A stretch of DNA of 10,965 nucleotides, taken from positions 1 through 10,965 of the forward strand of contig JAKDKI010000051.1 in NCBI GenBank assembly GCA_030453435.1, in the 5' to 3' direction. This document shows, piece after piece, positions 6,161 to 10,965 of this stretch. Source of the DNA: Kocuria sp. Its GTDB lineage: Bacteria > Actinomycetota > Actinomycetes > Actinomycetales > Micrococcaceae. Numbering within the stretch: position 1 is the stretch's first letter; each line of letters starts with the position of its first letter. The notes under the pieces were generated by a model. That model was not told the DNA's origin. It did no database searches and saw only the letters and a list, made by a program, of their open reading frames with translations. A program made the position numbers and the translations under genes.

Positions 6161-7176
6161 CCATATTGATCGAGCCGGATCTCGGACGCGTCAGCGGGGG
6201 GCTGCGCTACAACCGGTTCGTGGCCGACGCCGTGGGCGGTGCCATCACGCGCCAGTCCCTTCCCGGGGCGTGGCCGGATCCGTCCGCCCAGGATGACGCC
6301 GCTCTGCGTCACCTCGCTGCGCAGTTCGATGAGCCGGTCATCGTGGATGGCCTGATCGGTTGCTCCCTGAGTGATCCGCTCGACCTGACCGTGCCAGTCA
6401 TTCAGCTTGTGCACGCGCCCATGGCCTTAGCCAACCCGGCTGCGCAGGAACGCGAGCGGGCGAATCTGATGGCCGCGAGCGGCGTCGTCACCACCAGCCG
6501 GCATGCCGCTGATCAGGTGCGTAGCTTGTACGGTCTGGACGCGATCGTGGCCGCGCCGGGCGTGAAGAAGCGACAGCCTGCAGCGGGCACCGAGACCGGC
6601 GCCCACCTGGTGTGCGTGGGTGCCATTGAAGAGAACAAGAATCAGCTGTTCCTCGTGCGCGTGCTGGCCGCGCTCGCGGAGACGGGTGTGGACGGGTGGC
6701 ACTGCACGTTTGCCGGTCCCCCGACCGATCCGGAGTACGGCGCCAGGTTGCACCGCGCGTGTCGCACATTGCCGCTGCAGAGCGTGACGTTGGCCGGCGA
6801 ACTCGACCCGCAGGACGTTGACGATCTTTTGGCCGCGTCGGATCTCCTGCTGTTGCCCTCCCATCGCGAGGCCTATGGGATGGTCGTCACGGAAGCCGCC
6901 TCTGCCGCAATCCCTGCCTTGGTCAGCGCCAGCACGGGAGCCGAAGAGGCGCTCGGAGCTGGCCAGGCCCTGCCGTTGGTGGAAGAGCAGTGGGTGTCGG
7001 CACTCACGCGTTGGCTGACAGATACTGAGTATCGGGTCCGCCTTCGCGACGACGCCGCAAGGCTCCGGCCCGGCCTGCGCAGCTGGGAGGACACCGCGAG
7101 CGCGCTCCTGGACGCTGTGTCTTCGTGCGGCGCTTTCCCTCACCCCACAACACCGAGCGAGAGGAACCCGGAATGA
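6157..7176 (+). CDS. GT4-family glycosyltransferase
   Basis: A 339-residue retaining glycosyltransferase with the GT-B fold. The N-terminal acceptor domain begins with a short strand and the loop RVSGGLRYN (11-19). VQLVHAPM-like residues (VIQLVHAPM, 81-89) precede the linker. The C-terminal nucleotide-sugar domain starts near LVCVGAIEENKNQ (151-163), where most GT4 enzymes have a Gly-Arg/Lys pair. The diagnostic E-x7-E motif is Glu238 to Glu246 within HREAYGMVVTEA, and AGELDPQDVDDLLAASDLLLLPS (213-235, read as two halves) matches the usual pre-motif helix. No membrane segment is present. The start is GTG at 6157, sharing GTGA with the previous stop. Its own stop overlaps the next ATG. It probably transfers a sugar from a nucleotide donor to the product of the neighbouring pterin-like enzymes; donor and acceptor are unknown. 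Confidence 0.9.
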   Translation: MTILIEPDLGRVSGGLRYNRFVADAVGGAITRQSLPGAWPDPSAQDDAALRHLAAQFDEPVIVDGLIGCSLSDPLDLTVPVIQLVHAPMALANPAAQERERANLMAASGVVTTSRHAADQVRSLYGLDAIVAAPGVKKRQPAAGTETGAHLVCVGAIEENKNQLFLVRVLAALAETGVDGWHCTFAGPPTDPEYGARLHRACRTLPLQSVTLAGELDPQDVDDLLAASDLLLLPSHREAYGMVVTEAASAAIPALVSASTGAEEALGAGQALPLVEEQWVSALTRWLTDTEYRVRLRDDAARLRPGLRSWEDTASALLDAVSSCGAFPHPTTPSERNPE

Positions 7177-8015
7177 TCGGCGCCGCCCAGGATTGGCTCG
7201 AGGCTCGCGTTCCTTTGGACGACGCCGCTCGACGACAGTCCCTGCCCCTTTTGGACCGTGCCGCGCAGGCTCTGCTGGATGCTGACCCCACGGGGCAGGC
7301 GCCTCTGACCGTTGTGGATCTGGGCGCCGGCACCGGTAAATCAGCGGCGTGGTTCCGGCACCATCTGACCCCGCGGTTGCCCGATCGGCACATCCAGTGG
7401 CTGCTCGTGGACGCCCACGAGCCGTCGCTGGAGATCGCGAGCCAACACGTGGCGGACGCGGACACCATGGTCACGCATCTGTCGGACCTGCCCACGGCCC
7501 TGGGCGACTACCTCCCCGTCCATCCTGCCCCGGGCACGCTGTTGTTGACCTGCAGTGCGGTGGTGGACGTACTCACCCAGGACGATGTAGAAGCCATTCT
7601 CAAGACCCTGACCACATACCAGGGGCTGGGGCTGTTCCTGCTGAGCATCACTGCGGACTGGCACCTGGAACCGGCGGATCCCAGGGACAACGGACTCGCC
7701 CAAGCATTTGCCGAGCACCAGCGACAGGACGGCAAACTAGGCGCGGAAGGGGGCCAGACGATGCTGCGGGCCGCTCGAGACCACGGAGTCCGAGCCACGC
7801 ACGGCAACAGTCCGTGGCACCTGATCTCACCCCGTGATGCGGAGTTCACACGGAGGTTCCTGACCGAACGGGTAGCCGCCGCCATCGAGGCCTCTCCCGA
7901 ACTGGAAGATGACGCCCTTGACTGGCTCAAGACCCGCAACCAGCAGGCCGCCGACCACCTGACCGTCACCGTGGACCACTGCGATGTTCTGGTGGATGCC
8001 CGCCACGACTGCTGA
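7173..8015 (+). CDS. class I SAM-dependent methyltransferase
   Basis: A 280-residue Rossmann-fold methyltransferase. Motif I is VVDLGAGTGKS (47-57), the SAM-ribose acidic residue is Asp80 in LLVDAHEP (77-84), and the strand-4 region is LLLTCSAVVDVL (123-134). The insert at about 165-215 is rich in charged residues and may cover the substrate. The ATG at 7173 is preferred over the upstream in-frame ATG at 7125: it has AGAGGA at 7160-7165, 7 nt away, and it overlaps the glycosyltransferase stop as ATGA. The upstream start would overlap by 52 nt and adds residues that do not look conserved. Its own end overlaps the next gene by about 20 nt. Coupled to a glycosyltransferase and pterin-like genes, it probably methylates the same small molecule or its sugar; the atom methylated is not deducible. 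Confidence 0.87.
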   Translation: MIGAAQDWLEARVPLDDAARRQSLPLLDRAAQALLDADPTGQAPLTVVDLGAGTGKSAAWFRHHLTPRLPDRHIQWLLVDAHEPSLEIASQHVADADTMVTHLSDLPTALGDYLPVHPAPGTLLLTCSAVVDVLTQDDVEAILKTLTTYQGLGLFLLSITADWHLEPADPRDNGLAQAFAEHQRQDGKLGAEGGQTMLRAARDHGVRATHGNSPWHLISPRDAEFTRRFLTERVAAAIEASPELEDDALDWLKTRNQQAADHLTVTVDHCDVLVDARHDC

Positions 8016-8940
8016 CCCCGTGAAGAAACTCTGGCTCCGACGGATCGCCATGCTAGCGGTCACCCTCGTCCTGCTCTGGTTGACGGCCCGCGCGGTCGGG
8101 ATTCAGGCACTGGTGGCAGGGGGCCAGGTGTTGACTCCGCTGACCGTATTCGCTGCACTGCTGGCGGGTCTGATCGTGGCGCTGACACAGGCGATTCGTT
8201 GGAAGATACTGGCCGCCGAGCAGCGGATTGATCTCAGCTTCCGCCGGGCGTGGGGCGACTGCTATGCCTCCGCTTTCGGCAACATGATTCTGCCGGGTGG
8301 TCTGGGCGGGGACGCCGCACGAGTGGCCGTCTACCGCCACCGGGGGCGGCAGCACTGGTGGTCTCCGCTGCTGGCCGTCGGTGCTGAACGGCTCAGCGCC
8401 ACCGCATGTCTGTTCATCGCTACCGCACTCGTGCTGGGAGTGAGTGCGGAACGGGGTGAAGCGCAGTGGCCTGTGGTGATCGTCGCGGCGGTAGCCGCCG
8501 TGGTGTTCCTGGCGGCGGCAATCGTTTGCTTGCGCGGACTGCCCGCACCTCGCCAGGTCATTGTGTGGGGCACCTCCGCACTGAGCGTACTCACCCTCAT
8601 CGCCCTGTTCCTCCTGGCGATGGCCCAGTTGAGCGGGCCCCTTCATGCGCCGGTCGCGACCGTGGGGTTGGCGTCCATGAGCCTGCCGGTGGGAGTGGGA
8701 GGCTGGGGCGTTCGAGAATTCTCGGTCGGTGCGCTGGCTCCGGCCATGGGCGTTCCCGCAGAGCAGGCCGTCACCGCGGCCACCGGCTATGGGCTACTCG
8801 CGGTAGTGTCCACCCTCCCCGGCGCCGCAGTTCTGACCTGGGGCGCCCGGCGCCGTGCGGTACAACAGGGCCCGACGAAGGCCGAGGCAGAACGAGACCA
8901 GAACGCGCAGACCCCGGTAGACGAGGAGCGACAGGCCTAA
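7996..8940 (+). CDS. polytopic membrane protein of the LPG-synthase-TM/AglD (UPF0104) family
   Basis: A protein of 314 residues with about seven to eight hydrophobic segments and a charged C-terminal tail of about 30 residues. The signature GDCYASAFGNMILPGG (about 87-102) followed by LGGDAARVAVYRHRG is typical of the membrane domain shared by MprF, AglD and UPF0104 proteins. MSLPVGVGGWGVREFSVG (split around 229-246) is the second conserved block. No aminoacyl-transfer (LPG synthase) catalytic domain follows, so it is not a lysyl-phosphatidylglycerol synthase. In MprF this domain flips the lipid product. Here it may flip a lipid-linked product of the cluster. Start is uncertain: ATG 7984, ATG 7996 and GTG 8020 are all in frame, and 7996 has GGTGG just upstream. 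The stop is 5 nt from the convergent gene's stop, with no terminator seen between. Confidence 0.83.
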   Translation: MPATTADPVKKLWLRRIAMLAVTLVLLWLTARAVGIQALVAGGQVLTPLTVFAALLAGLIVALTQAIRWKILAAEQRIDLSFRRAWGDCYASAFGNMILPGGLGGDAARVAVYRHRGRQHWWSPLLAVGAERLSATACLFIATALVLGVSAERGEAQWPVVIVAAVAAVVFLAAAIVCLRGLPAPRQVIVWGTSALSVLTLIALFLLAMAQLSGPLHAPVATVGLASMSLPVGVGGWGVREFSVGALAPAMGVPAEQAVTAATGYGLLAVVSTLPGAAVLTWGARRRAVQQGPTKAEAERDQNAQTPVDEERQA

Positions 8941-8945
8941 TCCGG

Positions 8946-10379
8946 TTACCGGGCATCGAATTCCTGGCCCGTGTTCTGCACCGTTGCGTGCCCGACAGCC
9001 TGCGCGGCGGATTGCCCGGCAATCTGAGCGGCGTCGTGATCCCTGGCCGCTTGGCTGAGCACGAACTCGGTACAGACATCCTCCTCGAACGTGTACCGGC
9101 GGAACGGCGCACGCAGCGCCTCACCCATGACCTTCGACCCTTCGAAGCGCACTCCGGGGACCCCGTCCCCGATCAACACGGGTGCCACGGTGAGGAACAG
9201 CCGATCCAGCAGACCCGCGGAGAGGAACGCGGAGACCGACTTGCCGCCGCCCTCCACCAGGATGGAACCACTAATGTGCTCCCGAACCACGCGCAGAACC
9301 GCAGCCGGGTCTATTGAGGTGCCCGCGGCGCCTGGACCCCCGGCCGAACTACCGTCCGCGCTCGCGGGCAGACGCACGATCTCAACATGTTCACCACACC
9401 CGGAAGGGACCTCGGTGTCCTGGCCGACCAACCACAGCGTGCGCGCATCTGCGGACTGCAGGACCCGGCTCGCCACGGGAATCCGTGCGCGCGGATCCAG
9501 CAGAACACGCACCGGGTTCTCCCCCTGCACCGCCCTGACCGTGAGCTGCGGGTCGTCTCGGGTGACCGTGGTGGCCCCCACCAGCACCGCGTCCACCGCT
9601 GCGCGTAAATGATGTAGGTGGGTGCGGTCGGCCTCGCCGGAGACGAACTCCGCGTCCCCGCCGCGAGCTGCAATAAAACCGTCAGCGCTCTGGGCCAACT
9701 GCGCCACGACCTCCGAATTGGAGGCCAGCGTTCGATACACGGGGAAGGTGTCTTCCTCCACGGACACCCGGCCGGCCAGCGGATCGTGACGCATACGCTG
9801 GCGCTTGGTCTGCAAGTAATGAGAGTTCTCGGGTCGGTCCACGACCGGGAGTACCACCCGATCCGCCACCGTGATCCCCAGGCTGGTCAACGCCTCCGCC
9901 TTGGCCGGGTTGGAGGACAACAGCCGAACGGTCGAACACCCCAGATCTCGGAGCATTTCCGCGGCCGCGGTGTAATCCCGAGCGTCATCCGGGAGCCCCA
10001 GTGCACGGTTGGCGTCCACGGTGTCCATCCCCTGGTCCTGCAGTGCGTAGGCGCGCAGCTTGGCGGCGAGTCCGATCCCGCGGCCCTCATGACCGCGCAG
10101 GTACAACAGGATGCCGGTGCCCTCTGCGGCGATGGCTTGCAACGCGGCCTCCAACTGATCACCGCAGTCGCAACGGTGAGAACCAAGGGTGTCCCCGGTG
10201 AGGCATTCGCTGTGCATGCGCACGATCGGAGCCTCCGCCTGAGCCGGTTCGCCCATCAGCATGGCCACGTGCGTGACGTCACCAAATGTGTAGGCGCACG
10301 TGGTGAAGACGCCGTGATCGGTCGGCAACACGGTCCGGGACTCGAGGAGAAGTGCGTGATCCTGTTCTGGCTGATGCAT
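8946..10379 (-). CDS. ribA: GTP cyclohydrolase II fused to RibD-type reductase, no deaminase
   Basis: A 477-residue two-domain protein. Residues about 10-205 are GTP cyclohydrolase II: zinc cysteines Cys59, Cys70 and Cys72 in the HSECLTGD and SHRCDCGDQLEAA stretches, RGHEGRGIGLAAKLRAY (95-111) with Tyr111, Arg134 in DARDY, and SSNPAKAEAL (155-164). The domain opens the GTP imidazole ring to give a diaminopyrimidine ribosyl phosphate. Residues about 225-440 are a RibD-C/dihydrofolate-reductase-like domain: SADGFIAA (231-238), VGATTVTRDDPQLTVR (267-282), LLDPRARIP (293-301), and LVEGGGKSVSAFLSAGLLDR (374-393). This domain reduces the ribosyl to a ribityl side chain. The RibD deaminase domain is absent. 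A disordered Ala/Gln-rich tail (about 445-477) ends it. The ATG at 10379 has no Shine-Dalgarno; TAGACT ends 7 nt before it. A diversion from riboflavin synthesis is likely. Confidence 0.9.
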   Translation of the reverse strand: MHQPEQDHALLLESRTVLPTDHGVFTTCAYTFGDVTHVAMLMGEPAQAEAPIVRMHSECLTGDTLGSHRCDCGDQLEAALQAIAAEGTGILLYLRGHEGRGIGLAAKLRAYALQDQGMDTVDANRALGLPDDARDYTAAAEMLRDLGCSTVRLLSSNPAKAEALTSLGITVADRVVLPVVDRPENSHYLQTKRQRMRHDPLAGRVSVEEDTFPVYRTLASNSEVVAQLAQSADGFIAARGGDAEFVSGEADRTHLHHLRAAVDAVLVGATTVTRDDPQLTVRAVQGENPVRVLLDPRARIPVASRVLQSADARTLWLVGQDTEVPSGCGEHVEIVRLPASADGSSAGGPGAAGTSIDPAAVLRVVREHISGSILVEGGGKSVSAFLSAGLLDRLFLTVAPVLIGDGVPGVRFEGSKVMGEALRAPFRRYTFEEDVCTEFVLSQAARDHDAAQIAGQSAAQAVGHATVQNTGQEFDAR

Positions 10380-10386
10380 GCGTTTC

Positions 10387-10392
10387 AGTCTA
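10387..10392 (-). promoter_or_regulatory. candidate -10 element for the RibA-reductase fusion
   Basis: On the minus strand this reads TAGACT and ends 7 nt before the ATG at 10379. The start codon lacks a Shine-Dalgarno, so a leaderless transcript is plausible. No clear -35 lies 16-18 nt upstream. The 77-nt gap to the upstream gene holds no FMN riboswitch and no clear terminator. Confidence 0.35.
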
Positions 10393-10456
10393 TGGTCAGC
10401 ACGCTGCTGGACCGGCCACGGGATATGTCCCGGGCGCGGTTGTGTCGTAGTTCGAC

Positions 10457-10965
10457 TCAGTCACCGGAGCCGGCGCCTCGGCGTTCCAGCCACAGAATAT
10501 CCCGACCGAAGGAATACAGTACCGACACCACTGCGGCGGCCACGCACAGCAGCCCGAACGGCGGAAAAGCCACCGCAATCGGCGTGCCCGCAGCGAGCAG
10601 GAGGATGCCCTGGGCTGCGGCGATCACTCTGCGGCTCAATGACCTTGGGAGATGCTGCCGCCACGCCGGACGGAAGGCAGCCACCAGGTGGAACGCGTAA
10701 TACATCAGTCCCGGAATCAGGCACCACAGCCCCCACAGGGGAACGACACCAATGGACAGAAGGAGGATGAACAGCGCGTCCACAGTCTCGTCGTACAGTG
10801 CACCGGCCCGCGTTCCACCAGTGGTGCGGGCAATTTTTCCGTCCAGACCGTCCATGGCCAACGCTGCTCCGCCCAGCACCACGGCGGTCCAGGTGAATCC
10901 CCGGCCGTCATCGGCCAGGAACAACGCCGTGACGATCACGATGAATCCGAGCCGCAGCGTGGTCA
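10457..10965 (-). CDS. CDP-alcohol phosphatidyltransferase, N-terminus beyond the window
   Basis: 168 residues are visible to the stop at 10457. The reading frame stays open to the right edge and already begins with TTLRLGFIV, which resembles the usual N-terminal LTxLR region, so only a short N-terminal part is missing. The in-frame GTG at 10939 is therefore probably not the start. The active-site motif is MDGLDGKIAR then GALYDETVD: the four aspartates, the DG and the AR are all present. Only 7 residues separate AR from the following Gly, one fewer than the common pattern of 8. The rest is four to five hydrophobic membrane segments. Such enzymes move a phosphatidyl group from CDP-diacylglycerol to an alcohol such as inositol, glycerol or a sugar phosphate. 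It precedes the RibA-reductase fusion by 77 nt on the same strand. The acceptor is unknown. Confidence 0.85.
   Translation of the reverse strand, partial: TTLRLGFIVIVTALFLADDGRGFTWTAVVLGGAALAMDGLDGKIARTTGGTRAGALYDETVDALFILLLSIGVVPLWGLWCLIPGLMYYAFHLVAAFRPAWRQHLPRSLSRRVIAAAQGILLLAAGTPIAVAFPPFGLLCVAAAVVSVLYSFGRDILWLERRGAGSGD

Noticed and set aside
7996..8940. Lysyl-phosphatidylglycerol synthase
   Set aside because: Only the membrane domain is present; the aminoacyl-transfer domain is absent.
10380..10456. FMN riboswitch upstream of the RibA fusion
   Set aside because: The gap is 77 nt and lacks the conserved multi-helix RFN element; a GGGA/TCCC hairpin is too short to matter.
9618..10700. 360-codon plus-strand open frame opposite the RibA fusion
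   Set aside because: The minus strand carries intact zinc and catalytic motifs; the plus-strand translation has none.

Overview
The window looks like chromosomal DNA from a high-GC actinobacterium, probably of the Micrococcales. The evidence is the strongly GC-biased third codon positions, the GTG starts, start/stop-overlapping operons, apparently leaderless transcripts, and protein types that are all familiar from that group. There is no rRNA, tRNA, CRISPR array, insertion sequence or phage gene, so nothing here marks a recent mobile island. The genus cannot be fixed from the sequence alone.

Region A (1-2706, minus strand) is a small catabolic operon. A TetR-family repressor is followed 3 nt later by a BadI/MenB-type ring-cleaving crotonase, and then by an acyl-CoA dehydrogenase that runs off the left edge. 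The dehydrogenase has Asp instead of the usual catalytic Glu. Together this fits coenzyme-A-dependent breakdown of alicyclic acids such as cyclohexanecarboxylate. The repressor promoter is clear: a -35 and -10 with 17-nt spacing, overlaid by two 18-bp palindromes 21 bp apart. This indicates tight autoregulation of a leaderless operon.

Region B (2790-4441, minus strand) carries an SBF-fold membrane transporter (bile-acid symporter/ACR3 superfamily) and a cytosolic YceI-like lipid-binding protein. A strong hairpin lies between them. The transporter could serve region A, but that is only positional inference. A 299-bp divergent gap (4442-4740) separates this block from region C.

Region C (4741-8940, plus strand) is a tight five-gene operon: a zinc-less medium-chain dehydrogenase, a 6-pyruvoyl-tetrahydropterin-synthase-fold protein stripped of its catalytic residues, a GT4 glycosyltransferase, a SAM methyltransferase, and an AglD/MprF-type polytopic membrane protein. 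The last three junctions overlap.

Region D (8946-10965, minus strand) converges on region C with only 5 nt between the two stop codons. It encodes a GTP cyclohydrolase II fused to a RibD-type reductase, and a CDP-alcohol phosphatidyltransferase that continues past the right edge.

Regions C and D together are the most interesting part. They hold enzymes that make and reduce a GTP-derived pyrimidine, a pterin-fold protein that cannot do standard chemistry, a sugar transferase, a methyltransferase, a dehydrogenase, and two lipid-linked membrane proteins. I suggest an uncharacterised pathway making a glycosylated, methylated pteridine- or pyrimidine-like product, perhaps membrane-anchored. The gene functions rest on visible motifs; the joint pathway is inference.
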